Below the pieces are notes generated by a model, which ran no database searches, had not been told where the DNA came from, and was given only the letters and a program-made list of their open reading frames with translations. A DNA stretch of 64,000 nt, from NCBI RefSeq assembly GCF_009380215.1, contig NZ_WHUG01000011.1, forward strand, positions 150,303 through 214,302. Reading direction: 5' to 3'. Position numbers and translations under genes: made by a program. Below are positions 26,377 through 34,523 of the stretch, in pieces. The first letter of the stretch is position 1; each line of letters starts with the position of its first letter. The stretch is from Rugamonas aquatica. GTDB taxonomy: Bacteria > Pseudomonadota > Gammaproteobacteria > Burkholderiales > Burkholderiaceae_D.

Positions 26377-28530
26377 TTACTTGAGTGCCCAGCCGTTACG
26401 CTGATCGGCGTCCGGACCGACCTGCTTGATGGTTGGGTAGCCGTTCTTCTGGACGTAGCCGGCCGGGATCACATAGGTGTGATTCATCGGACGCACCGCG
26501 TCGAAGTGGGCATCGGCGCTGCCAGCATATTCCGGCAGGTTCAGGATGTTCGCCGCGATGAACTTCTGGCTGTACTTCGAACGGTTCATGTACGACCAGT
26601 CGTCCGCAGGGTCGGCTAGCTGGAACATGTCCTGCAAGGTGCGCACCAGCGAGATGTGGCTGTAGGCGTCGCTGTCGACCACGCCCTTCGGTGCGCCCGG
26701 CTGGTTGTTCAACACGCCGAAGATGCTGGTGCCGTGGCCCTTGTTGCCCTGCTTGTAGTTGGTGACGGCTTCCACCGACACGCTGCCGTCGGCGTTGCGC
26801 ACCAGCGGGCCCAGTGCCACCGGCGTGCCGCTGGTGTTCCAGCCGCAGCACGAGTTGAAGCCACTGGTGGCCGTGCCTTCGTCGAACATCATGACGATGG
26901 CGACGCGCTTTTGCGGGTTGTTCCACAGCGGCGAAGCCTGGATCTTCTTGATCAGATAGTCCGTGTATTTATCGCCGCGATAGATCAGCGGGCTGCCGGA
27001 GCAGTCGCTGGCTGGCTTGGTGGTGGAGCTGCCCGGCAGCGTGCCGACCAGCGTGACGCCGTGCATGTCGTCGCACTGGTCAGGTTCCAGAATGTTGATC
27101 TGGCCAACGTCGCCGCTTTGCAGATCGTCGCCGAACTGGTCGACGTTCCAGCCTGCCGGCGCCACTGCCGCCAGCGCGGCATCCCACTGCCCGCCGCCCA
27201 GGGTGCGGTTATTCTTCAGGAATTCCGGCGAGCTGCGCACGTTCTGGAAGAACACGCTGCCATTGTGCTTGGCCGCGTACAGCGCGCCGGCCAGGCGCAC
27301 ATTCAGGCCCGGCGTGCCGATGGCGCCAACCGGTTCGTTCGCCGTGTACAGATAGTCCGGTGCGGTGATGGTGGCGTCGGCAGTGCCGTCCTTGCGCCAG
27401 TCGCCGCCAGGGTTCTTGGACTCGCTGTAGACGCGCCAGCTCATGCCCTTGCTGGTCAAGGCATTGAACAGGTTGGGCCGGCTCTTGACATTGTGGTTGG
27501 TGTTGTTGTTGCAGGCGTTGACGCCCGGCGGCAGCGGCAGGTCTTCAATCGCGTTGGCGGCGGCGGTGCCGCTCGGGTAGCAGTTGAAGGCGCTGTCGTC
27601 GGTGATGCCGAAGTCGTCGCCGGCGGCGATGGCCAGGCGATTTGGCTCACTCGGATTGCCGGTGGCGTAGTAGCTGGTGAACTGGTTGCCCGCGTTCAGA
27701 TAGGCGTTGATGCGCGGCGCGTAGACCGAGTTCTTGATCGACGACGTGGCCTTGTTTTCCAGGACGATCATGAACACGTGGTCGTAGCGTGGAATGCCTT
27801 CCAGGTTCATCGCGGCCTGGTGCGCTTCCTTCATCGTGATCGCAGGGCCGGTGGCGCCTGGATCCGCGGCCAGCGCGGCGGGCGATACGTCGCGGCGGTC
27901 CACCATCTTGGCGGCGTAGGCGAAGCGGTTGCTGAGGATGACGGATTCCTTCAGCAGGTCGGCGCCGGCGGCGGTCATATCGGCCAGCACGGTGTCGGAC
28001 GAAACGTTCAGGCGGATGGCCAGGTTGTTCTTGGCCGATTCAAAGCTGATGCGGTCTTCTTCCATCATCCGCACCACTTCGGTGGTCAACGGCGAGATCG
28101 CGACCTTGGCCGGCACCAGTGGATTAATCAACGCTGCCGATACCTGATCGGCGGCGGCGCGCAGCACCATGCGCTGGCCTGCGGGGTGGCCGCCGTTGAG
28201 CGAAGTGGCCGAGACTTCGGCCACCAGTGCGCCCGGCGTGCGGGTGACCAGCAGGAAGCTGCCGTCGGCCTTGGTCAGGGTGCTGGTTTCACCGGCGTCG
28301 CAGACGCCGTTGTCGTTGGCGTCGATGCAGACCTTCACCGACTGGAACACCGAAGCCACAGTGCTCGACGCGGCGCTGGCGGCCGGCGAGTTGGCGATGA
28401 CCGGCGGCGTAAACCAGGTGCCGGAGACGACACCGCGCACGGTAACAGGCGCGGTGGCGGCATGGGCCGGCGCCGACAGCGCCAGCACGGCGCCGGCGAC
28501 GGCGCCCGAAATCAGGGTAGTTTTTAGCAT
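26377..28530 (-). CDS. secreted phosphoesterase (alkaline phosphatase superfamily, PF04185-like)
   Basis: A 717-residue exported enzyme. The signal peptide is followed by a small beta domain with VCIDANDNGVCDAGE, an EF-hand-like calcium motif, and a helical linker. The phosphoesterase domain starts with YDHVFMIVLENKATSS and NPSEPNRLAIAAGDDFG. Metal-site elements MMFDEGTATSG, NKGHGTSIFG and YSHISLVRTLQDMF lie towards the C-terminus. The family includes acid phosphatases and phospholipase C enzymes, and the substrate is unknown. The start is supported by GAGAG upstream. It is 33 bases after the PEP-CTERM gene and directly followed by the diheme peroxidase. Confidence 0.87.
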   Translation of the reverse strand: MLKTTLISGAVAGAVLALSAPAHAATAPVTVRGVVSGTWFTPPVIANSPAASAASSTVASVFQSVKVCIDANDNGVCDAGETSTLTKADGSFLLVTRTPGALVAEVSATSLNGGHPAGQRMVLRAAADQVSAALINPLVPAKVAISPLTTEVVRMMEEDRISFESAKNNLAIRLNVSSDTVLADMTAAGADLLKESVILSNRFAYAAKMVDRRDVSPAALAADPGATGPAITMKEAHQAAMNLEGIPRYDHVFMIVLENKATSSIKNSVYAPRINAYLNAGNQFTSYYATGNPSEPNRLAIAAGDDFGITDDSAFNCYPSGTAAANAIEDLPLPPGVNACNNNTNHNVKSRPNLFNALTSKGMSWRVYSESKNPGGDWRKDGTADATITAPDYLYTANEPVGAIGTPGLNVRLAGALYAAKHNGSVFFQNVRSSPEFLKNNRTLGGGQWDAALAAVAPAGWNVDQFGDDLQSGDVGQINILEPDQCDDMHGVTLVGTLPGSSTTKPASDCSGSPLIYRGDKYTDYLIKKIQASPLWNNPQKRVAIVMMFDEGTATSGFNSCCGWNTSGTPVALGPLVRNADGSVSVEAVTNYKQGNKGHGTSIFGVLNNQPGAPKGVVDSDAYSHISLVRTLQDMFQLADPADDWSYMNRSKYSQKFIAANILNLPEYAGSADAHFDAVRPMNHTYVIPAGYVQKNGYPTIKQVGPDADQRNGWALK

Positions 28531-28563
28531 GGATATTCTCTCGTCAATGACTGGATGGCGGAA

Positions 28564-29115
28564 TCAAGCCTGGCGGCGACGGCGGGCGATGACGCCTGCC
28601 ACACCCAGGCCGGCGATCAGCATCGCGGCGCTGCTTGGTTCCGGTACTGGCGCGGCCACCAGCGACCAGCTGATGTTGTTGGTCGGCTGGTCGAACGCCG
28701 CGTCAGTGCAGTTGCCGTTGCAATTGAGGGCGTACGCCTGATTACCGATCTGCGCATCGCTGCTGGTGACGAAGAAGAAGTAGTTGCTAACGTCGTTGTA
28801 GTTCGTCTGCGGATTCGCATCGGCGAAGATGAAGTTGTTCTTGCCTGCGACAGTCGACACGACGGCGCCCGCGGCGCTGTTCCAGTTGTGCGTGGAGGCG
28901 TCCCACGATGCGCCGGTCAGTGCACCGGTAAAATCGGTGCCGTTGAAGTTGATGTGTACATTGGAGACGTTCTCCACCAGATCGCCGTTCAGATGGCCGG
29001 ACAGCGAGCCGGTGATGGCCTGGCTGTCGCCGAAGGTGTAGGCGAAGGTGAAGTTTTCAGCGTGTGCAGAGGCAAACGCCGCCAGCAGGATGGCTGCGGA
29101 GCAGATTTTTTTCAT
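28564..29115 (-). CDS. PEP-CTERM sorting domain protein
   Basis: A 183-residue exported protein. The signal peptide MKKICSAAILLAAFASAHA is followed by a beta-rich mature region and the C-terminal sorting signal VPEPSSAAMLIAGLGVAGV with basic tail RRRRQA. Such proteins are cut and anchored by exosortase, which must be encoded elsewhere. The start at 29115 is chosen because it gives the normal signal peptide, although the frame stays open further upstream. It is first in the unit leading to the phosphoesterase, so it may be a surface or matrix component made together with these enzymes. Confidence 0.9.
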   Translation of the reverse strand: MKKICSAAILLAAFASAHAENFTFAYTFGDSQAITGSLSGHLNGDLVENVSNVHINFNGTDFTGALTGASWDASTHNWNSAAGAVVSTVAGKNNFIFADANPQTNYNDVSNYFFFVTSSDAQIGNQAYALNCNGNCTDAAFDQPTNNISWSLVAAPVPEPSSAAMLIAGLGVAGVIARRRRQA

Positions 29116-29248
29116 AGTGGCTACCTGGTATGAACAGCAAAGAAAGAAGCGCATCGCTTCATGTTTGAAACCGTCGCCGGTATGATGTGTTTTTTTTATT
29201 ACAGCGCCATGACATAACGGCAATGTCCGCTGTCTTATTTTTCACGTA

Positions 29249-29839
29249 ATGTATCAAGCACCCCACATGACACGACTGGAACAACGCCTGGCCGCCCTGG
29301 TCCGCTCCTCGGCCGAGCTGATGGCCGCGCTGTCGGCCGCGCGCAGCCTGGGTCTGGACAGCTGGTGCATAGGCGCGGGCGCGGTGCGTACGCTGGTGTG
29401 GGACTCCCTGCACGGTCACACCATCTCTACGCTGCTGGCCGACGTCGATCTGGTCTACTACGATCCGGATGCGCCGCCGCAGCGCGACGCGCAGCTGGAA
29501 GCCTGTCTGCGGACGGCGATGCCGTCGCTGGCGTGGGAGGTAACGAACCAGGCGCACGTCCACACATGGTTCATGCGCGAGTTTGGCCGCGAGGTGCCGC
29601 CGTTGCTGTCGCTGGAGGATGGCGTGGCCACGTGGCCGGAGTATGCGACCTGCGTCGGCGTATCGCTGGAAGCTGGCGACACCATCCGCGTGATCGCGCC
29701 GCATGGACTGGAAGACTTGTTTGCACTGCGCGTGCGCCACAACCCGGCCCGCGCCGACATCGACACCTACCGGCGGCGTATCGCGTCGAAGCGTTTTGCG
29801 CAGCGTTGGCCGCTGCTGGTTATCGCATCACTCCAGTAA
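29249..29839 (+). CDS. nucleotidyltransferase family protein (DUF925-like)
   Basis: A 196-residue protein. CIGAGAVRTLVWDSLHG, then LADVDLVYYDPD and a later ENLFALRVR-like segment (LEDLFALRVRHNP) match the small DUF925 nucleotidyltransferase-like family, which has the DxD metal pair (here DVD). The reaction and substrate are unknown. An ATG at 29267 is an alternative start. The 3' end overlaps the convergent neighbour by 12 bases. Confidence 0.8.
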   Translation: MYQAPHMTRLEQRLAALVRSSAELMAALSAARSLGLDSWCIGAGAVRTLVWDSLHGHTISTLLADVDLVYYDPDAPPQRDAQLEACLRTAMPSLAWEVTNQAHVHTWFMREFGREVPPLLSLEDGVATWPEYATCVGVSLEAGDTIRVIAPHGLEDLFALRVRHNPARADIDTYRRRIASKRFAQRWPLLVIASLQ

Positions 29840-30508
29840 GGCGGCGATCGCCAGCGGCGTGCTGCTCGTGACCACCTGCCCGCTCTCGGGCAGCGCGGCG
29901 AAGCGGTAGACGAACACCCGGAAGCTGGCGACCACGTCGCCCACGAAGGCCGGTCCTTCCTTCGCCACGAGTGCGCTGACTGCGCCGCCGGCGGCATGGA
30001 ACTGCACCTGCGCCGCATCGTTCTTCGGATAGGAGAACTGCACGCCGGCGCAGCTCTTGCCGCCGGCTTCACCCGAGTAGCGCAGATAGGCCAGCAGTTG
30101 ATCGCAGGCGGTGCGCAGATCGGCGGCGCTGTAAACGCCGTCCGGCCGCGTGACGATCGATACCCAGGCGCCGGACTTGATCTGGCCCGCCTTGCGGTTC
30201 ACAGTCAGTTCCGCGTTGTCGTCATACGCCGCCTTGGAGAACGGGAACATGGCGCGCCCCAGCGCATCGAGCGGCAGCGCCAGGTGCGTGGCCTTGCTGT
30301 TAAGCGTCAGCCGCAGGCCGTCCATGGCTACGCTTTTGTCGCGTGGCCGGATGCGGAAGTGATTCTGCAGGAACTGCTTCGGTTTGCCGTACTTCTCGAA
30401 CCAGATCATCTGGCGATAGGCTTCGCGATACTCGATCCAGTCGGAGTCCTCCTGCGCGCGGGCGAACGCCGGCAGCAAGGCAAGACAGAGCAGGATGAGT
30501 CTAAGCAT
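29828..30508 (-). CDS. exported protein of unknown function
   Basis: A 226-residue protein with signal peptide (MLRLILLCLALLPAFARA). The start at 30508 is chosen because it follows the upstream stop by 5 bases and gives a clean signal sequence. The mature part has a DSDWIEYREAYRQMIWFEK helix and then beta-rich sequence, with two Cys far apart (ACDQLL, SCAGVQ). DUF2987-like proteins have similar length and layout, but I cannot confirm this. It is probably periplasmic and co-transcribed with the MipA-like gene. Confidence 0.68.
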   Translation of the reverse strand: MLRLILLCLALLPAFARAQEDSDWIEYREAYRQMIWFEKYGKPKQFLQNHFRIRPRDKSVAMDGLRLTLNSKATHLALPLDALGRAMFPFSKAAYDDNAELTVNRKAGQIKSGAWVSIVTRPDGVYSAADLRTACDQLLAYLRYSGEAGGKSCAGVQFSYPKNDAAQVQFHAAGGAVSALVAKEGPAFVGDVVASFRVFVYRFAALPESGQVVTSSTPLAIAALLE

Positions 30509-30513
30509 ATCGA

Positions 30514-31278
30514 TTAAAACCGGTAAGCCAGGCCGCTGGACCAGGTGATGAAATTGCGGCGCTCGACGAACGGAGCGCCCGCCGGCCCGCTGCCCAGCCG
30601 CGTGCCCGTCACCGAGCTGTTGATCAGCCATTTGCTGCTCAAGGCCCAGTTCCAGTTGACGCTGGCGTTCAACGCCATCACGCCGGCGGACGGGCGATAG
30701 TCACGCACACCGCCGGTGGCCGTGCTCACTTCATACAGCTCACGCATCACCGGATCGCTGGCCAGCGAGGCGCCGGCCGACAGCGTGACCGTGTGATGCG
30801 GCGCCAGTTCGTGCAAGGTTTTCTGTATGCCGACATAGCTGCGGAGGCCGTGCGCGCTGGTGTCGTACATGAGGTTCGATGTCAGGCGCGTCGCGTCGCC
30901 GAGATAGTAGTTAAAAAAAATGCCCGCATCCGGCGTGCCATTGATGGCATGCGTGCCGCGCAAGCGCCAACTGTCAGCGGGGTGGCGGTTGTTGCTGGCG
31001 AAGACCTGCGGCCCATATTCGACGCCCACCTTCTCCGACACATTCATGCCCAGTACACCGTTCGCCGAGACGAACACTCCGTTACTCCACTGGACCTGAA
31101 GCAGCGGCCGCAGGATGACCGGCCGCGTCTCGCCCTCCGCGACCGCCGTCCTGGTTGTGAAGGCTACCCCCACGTACATGTCCTTGCTCCCATCGGGCAT
31201 CATCAACTCGGTGGTGTTTTCGGCCAGGACCGGGCCACATGCGGCCAACAATAAAAATAACGGGGATAGCTTGTTCAT
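30514..31278 (-). CDS. MipA/OmpV family outer-membrane protein
   Basis: A 254-residue beta-barrel protein with signal peptide and C-terminal Phe (GLAYRF), the outer-membrane assembly signal. Alternating strands and GTHAINGTPDAGIFFNYYLG fit the MipA/OmpV family. E. coli MipA tethers the lytic transglycosylase MltA to PBP1B, and OmpV homologues are stress-linked porins. It lies 7 bases downstream of another barrel gene in the same orientation. Confidence 0.82.
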   Translation of the reverse strand: MNKLSPLFLLLAACGPVLAENTTELMMPDGSKDMYVGVAFTTRTAVAEGETRPVILRPLLQVQWSNGVFVSANGVLGMNVSEKVGVEYGPQVFASNNRHPADSWRLRGTHAINGTPDAGIFFNYYLGDATRLTSNLMYDTSAHGLRSYVGIQKTLHELAPHHTVTLSAGASLASDPVMRELYEVSTATGGVRDYRPSAGVMALNASVNWNWALSSKWLINSSVTGTRLGSGPAGAPFVERRNFITWSSGLAYRF

Positions 31279-31285
31279 GTATTCC

Positions 31286-31864
31286 TTAAAAACCGAAGCG
31301 CACGCCCAACGCGAGTCTGTTCAGTCCCACGCTAAGCCCTTCATAGTTCAATTTACCGATACGTTCCAACTCCACCTGCAGCGCCACATCCTTGCTGACC
31401 ACGTAGGACGCGCCTGCGCTCAGGTACAACCCTGTCTTGTTCATCGACTGATCCGGCGGCGCATTCTGGCCGCGGATGTCCAGCTTCAGGCTACTGCGCG
31501 CTAGGCCTGCCTTGCCGAACAACGACCAGTCATCGTTCAGCTTCCAGGTTCCTCTGGCAGCGAGGTAGGCAGCGCTGGTGCGCACCTTCAGCTGATAGCC
31601 CGGCATAATATCAAAGCTGGTCGAACCGCCGCTGCCGCGATAGCCCCCTTCCAGCGCCCAATCCGGCGACAGGTCATATCCGGCGAACACCGCAAACGGC
31701 GTCTGCTTCTGCACAGCGTTATGCTGTGTCGTCACGCCTTTCTCGGTATAGCTGACATGACCATCTTCGGACGGACTGATATTGACACCGGCGTACAGGC
31801 CATCGGCATGCGCCAGCGAGCTTGCGGTGAGGACGACCAGGGCACTGCATACAAATTTTTTCAT
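31286..31864 (-). CDS. outer-membrane beta-barrel protein (OmpA-like barrel)
   Basis: A 192-residue protein with signal peptide (MKKFVCSALVVLTASSLAHA). It has eight-strand-like alternation with GLYAGVNIS, FAGYDLSPDWALEGGYRG and the C-terminal GVRFGF ending in Phe. It resembles small OmpA/OmpX-type barrels and lacks a periplasmic domain. The frame is open upstream of 31864, but that ATG gives the signal peptide. It is divergent from the response regulator, with direct repeats in the spacer, and so is a likely target of it. Confidence 0.83.
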   Translation of the reverse strand: MKKFVCSALVVLTASSLAHADGLYAGVNISPSEDGHVSYTEKGVTTQHNAVQKQTPFAVFAGYDLSPDWALEGGYRGSGGSTSFDIMPGYQLKVRTSAAYLAARGTWKLNDDWSLFGKAGLARSSLKLDIRGQNAPPDQSMNKTGLYLSAGASYVVSKDVALQVELERIGKLNYEGLSVGLNRLALGVRFGF

Positions 31865-31967
31865 GTTCGGATTCCGGGTTGAAGTAAGAGCCTCAATGTT
31901 AGGCATCCACCGCCAAAGAATCCGCCTCGGTCTGTCGTCGAATTGTCCGCAATTTGTAGGCGCCATT

Positions 31968-31992
31968 TGTATAGAAAATGTACGAATGTGTA
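31968..31992. promoter_or_regulatory. TGTA direct repeats, candidate response-regulator box
   Basis: TGTA occurs at 31968, 31979 and 31989, with start-to-start spacing of 11 and 10 bases, and once more at 31955. Tandem half-sites one helical turn apart are the usual binding pattern of OmpR-family regulators, and the E. coli RstA box also contains TGTA...TGTA. The site lies 67 bases before the regulator gene and 104 bases before the divergent barrel gene. Confidence 0.45.
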
Positions 31993-32058
31993 CCCGATTG
32001 TCGAAAATGCCACTTCCACGCCGCGCTCCACTACAATACCCGACGAAATGGAGGCCCA

Positions 32059-32736
32059 ATGCAGCGTGTAATGCTGGTGGAGGACGATGCGCGGCTCGCC
32101 GCGCTGGTCAAGGAATACCTGGACGAATACGATTACGAAGTCGACGTGGTGACACGTGGCGACCGTGCGCTTGAACACTTCCGCGACACCCAGCCCGACC
32201 TGGTGATACTCGACCTGACACTGCCCGGCGTCGACGGCCTGGTGGTGTGCCGCCAGCTGCGCCAACTAAGCGCGGTGCCGATCCTCATATTGACAGCGCG
32301 CGAGGACAGCTTCGACGAAGTCTCCGGCCTCGAACAGGGCGCCGACGATTACGTCAACAAACCGGTGCAGCCGCGCGTGCTGCTGGCACGCCTGCGCGCA
32401 CTGCAACGGCGCGGCAGCGGCGTCACCAGCAGCGACATCGTCATCGGCCAATTGCGCATCTCGCGTGAGAACCGTGCCGTCTACTGGCGCGGTGAGGAAG
32501 TGGCGATGAATAGCACCGAGTTCAAGCTGTTCGTCATCCTGGCCGATGCCTCCGGCAAGGTCATGTCGCGCAACGCCATCCTGGTGAAGATGCGCGGCAT
32601 CGAATTCGACGGCCTCGATCGCAGCATCGACAACTGCATCTCGCGCCTGCGCCGCAAGTTCGGCGACAGCGGCACGGAGCGCATCAAGACCGTCTGGGGC
32701 GAAGGCTATCTGTTCAGCCCCTCGGCCTGGGAATGA
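32059..32736 (+). CDS. OmpR-family response regulator, RstA-like
   Basis: A 225-residue regulator. The receiver domain has the acidic pair Asp9-Asp10, phospho-acceptor Asp52 (LVILDLTLPGVDG) and the conserved Lys in YVNKPVQPRVL. The C-terminal winged helix (about 130-225) includes MNSTEFKLFVILADASGKV and SIDNCISRLRRKFGD. The start at 32059 has GGAG upstream; the frame is open to 31978. The stop overlaps the kinase start as ATGA. Together with its kinase it resembles RstA/RstB. Confidence 0.92.
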   Translation: MQRVMLVEDDARLAALVKEYLDEYDYEVDVVTRGDRALEHFRDTQPDLVILDLTLPGVDGLVVCRQLRQLSAVPILILTAREDSFDEVSGLEQGADDYVNKPVQPRVLLARLRALQRRGSGVTSSDIVIGQLRISRENRAVYWRGEEVAMNSTEFKLFVILADASGKVMSRNAILVKMRGIEFDGLDRSIDNCISRLRRKFGDSGTERIKTVWGEGYLFSPSAWE

Positions 32737-34037
32737 ACCGTCTTTTCTGGCGCTTCGCGGCACTGGTGATGCTGGCCATCACGCTGGCCACCTGCGTGAT
32801 CTACTTCACCTTCAGCCGCCTGTTCGGCGATCCGCTGGGGGAGATCGCGCGCCGCCAGGCCGCCGGCCAGATCTTCCTGCTGGAGCAATACATCGACCGG
32901 GCGCCCGCCGATGAATGGCTGCCGCGCCTGAACAAGGTGCGCGAGGTGTCCGAGGCCACGCTGGAGCTGAAGCCATTGCGGGCGACGCTGGCGGCGCTGC
33001 CCGATTCCAAACGCGCCCAGTTGCTGCAAGGGTCCGTGGTCATTGACGTCAGCGGGAAATCCTTCTATCGCCGCGTCGACACGACCGGCGCGCGCTACAT
33101 CGGCAGCGACGACGACGTGATCCACGCCCAGCACCTGCCCATCGATATCGGCCAGGCGCTGGGCATGGAGGCGATACGTTTCGGCGTGATCGCGCTGTTC
33201 CTGCTGGTGCCGATAGGCTGGTGGTCGCGCCGGCACTGGCGCGGCCTGATGGCGCTGTCGCGGATGGCCGACGACTTCGGCCAGGGCAACCTGGCGGCAC
33301 GCGCCACGGTGCGGCCGGCATCGAGCATCGCACCGTTGGCGGGCCGCATCAACGACATGGCCGAACGCATCGCGCTGCTGATGGAGGCGCGCAAGAACCT
33401 GCTGCATTCGGTGTCGCACGAGCTGCGCACGCCGATCGCGCGGCTGGAGTTCGGCCTGGAGCTGCTGCGCGAACGCCATGCGGCCGACGATCCGGCGCTG
33501 CAAAAGCGCGTCGCCGCCATGGAGGTCGATGTCGATGAGCTGAAAACTCTGGTCAACGAGCTGCTGGACCTGACGCAGCTCGACCATGCACAAGCGATGG
33601 CGCGCCAGCCGTTTGCGCTGGCGCCGCTGCTGCAAGCCTGCGCGCCGCCGGCGCAGCCGCCATCACAGCTGCATTTCAGCGCCAGCATCGCCGCCGACCT
33701 GGGCGAGCTGCAAGGCGATGCCCGCCTGCTGGCGCGCACCGTCGACAACCTGCTGGGCAACGCCGCCAAGTACGCGGCATCGCGCATCGCGCTGTCGGCA
33801 GCGCGCAGCGGCGGCGCCGTGCACATCACGGTGGAAGACGACGGTCCCGGCATCCCAGCAGAATCACGCGAGCGCGTGTTCGAACCGTTCTACCGGCTGG
33901 CCCGCGAACAGGACTACGCAGCCAGCGGCTACGGCCTGGGTCTGGCCATCGCCGCCAAGGCTGTCCTGCTGCACGGCGGCGCCATCGCCATCGACGACTC
34001 CCCACTCGGCGGCGCGCGCTTCACCATCACTTTGTAG
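32733..34037 (+). CDS. sensor histidine kinase, RstB-like
   Basis: A 434-residue membrane kinase. Transmembrane helices lie at about 8-30 and 148-164 with a 118-residue periplasmic sensor between them. HAMP follows to about residue 215, then HisKA with His229 (HSVSHELRTPIARLEF) and HATPase_c (NAAKYAA, EDDGPGIPAES, YGLGLAIAAKAV). Size, the DEWLPRLNKV-type sensor region and the end GGARFTITL parallel E. coli RstB. Its stop TAG forms part of the first palindrome before blaI. Confidence 0.91.
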   Translation: MNRLFWRFAALVMLAITLATCVIYFTFSRLFGDPLGEIARRQAAGQIFLLEQYIDRAPADEWLPRLNKVREVSEATLELKPLRATLAALPDSKRAQLLQGSVVIDVSGKSFYRRVDTTGARYIGSDDDVIHAQHLPIDIGQALGMEAIRFGVIALFLLVPIGWWSRRHWRGLMALSRMADDFGQGNLAARATVRPASSIAPLAGRINDMAERIALLMEARKNLLHSVSHELRTPIARLEFGLELLRERHAADDPALQKRVAAMEVDVDELKTLVNELLDLTQLDHAQAMARQPFALAPLLQACAPPAQPPSQLHFSASIAADLGELQGDARLLARTVDNLLGNAAKYAASRIALSAARSGGAVHITVEDDGPGIPAESRERVFEPFYRLAREQDYAASGYGLGLAIAAKAVLLHGGAIAIDDSPLGGARFTITL

Positions 34038-34050
34038 ACAACTCTGTCTA
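34035..34050. promoter_or_regulatory. candidate BlaI operator 1
   Basis: The perfect interrupted palindrome TAGACA-N4-TGTCTA starts at the kinase stop codon, 102 bases before blaI. It shares the core GACA/TGTC with the second palindrome downstream, as expected for a dimeric BlaI-type repressor. Confidence 0.5.
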
Positions 34051-34098
34051 TGCAATACAACGCCTGAAATCCGCGTTAAAAATTAAAGTATACATTCT

Positions 34099-34108
34099 TG
34101 TCTAGACA
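34099..34108. promoter_or_regulatory. candidate BlaI operator 2
   Basis: The perfect 10-base palindrome TGTCTAGACA lies 44 bases before the blaI start. It sits in the AT-rich region where the promoter is expected, so repressor binding there would block transcription. Confidence 0.5.
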
Positions 34109-34151
34109 GACTAATCTACAAATACTTTAGCAAGTTAACAAGAGAACCGCC

Positions 34152-34523
34152 ATGAGCATACCCAAACCGACCGCCGCCGAACTCGATCTGCTGCAAGCAC
34201 TGTGGCCGCTCGGATCAGCCACCGCCAAGCAGGTGCACGAAGCCATGCTGGAAGAGAAACCGGACTTGGCCTACGGCACCGTGCTGCGCCTGATGCAGAT
34301 CATGCACACCAAGGGCATCCTGATCCGCGACGAGAGCCAGCGGTCGCATGTCTACGCACCGGCGCAAGCGCAGGACGCGCTGCAAACCAATCTGCTGAAG
34401 GACTTGATGCAGAAGGCCTTCGCCGGATCGGCCAAGGCGCTGGTGCTGGCTGCGCTGCGCTCGGGCATCTCGAAAAAGGAACGGGAAGAGATCGAGAAAA
34501 TTCTCAAGGATGAAAAGAAATGA
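34152..34523 (+). CDS. BlaI/MecI/CopY family repressor
   Basis: A 123-residue winged-helix repressor. KPTAAELDLLQALWPLGSATAKQVHEA opens the DNA-binding domain, and YGTVLRLMQIMHTKGI is the recognition and wing region. The C-terminal helical dimerisation part contains the region cut in classical systems. It is coupled by ATGA overlap to an M56 metallopeptidase gene, the classic BlaI-BlaR1 arrangement. No beta-lactamase lies nearby, so the regulon may be limited to this operon or be envelope-related. Confidence 0.9.
   Translation: MSIPKPTAAELDLLQALWPLGSATAKQVHEAMLEEKPDLAYGTVLRLMQIMHTKGILIRDESQRSHVYAPAQAQDALQTNLLKDLMQKAFAGSAKALVLAALRSGISKKEREEIEKILKDEKK

Noticed and set aside
29116..29248. Possible Pho box (ATGACATAACGG, CTGTCTTATT) upstream of the PEP-CTERM/phosphoesterase unit
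   Set aside because: Only one half-site resembles the consensus, and no second copy lies 11 bases away. Phosphate control is therefore not supported by sequence.
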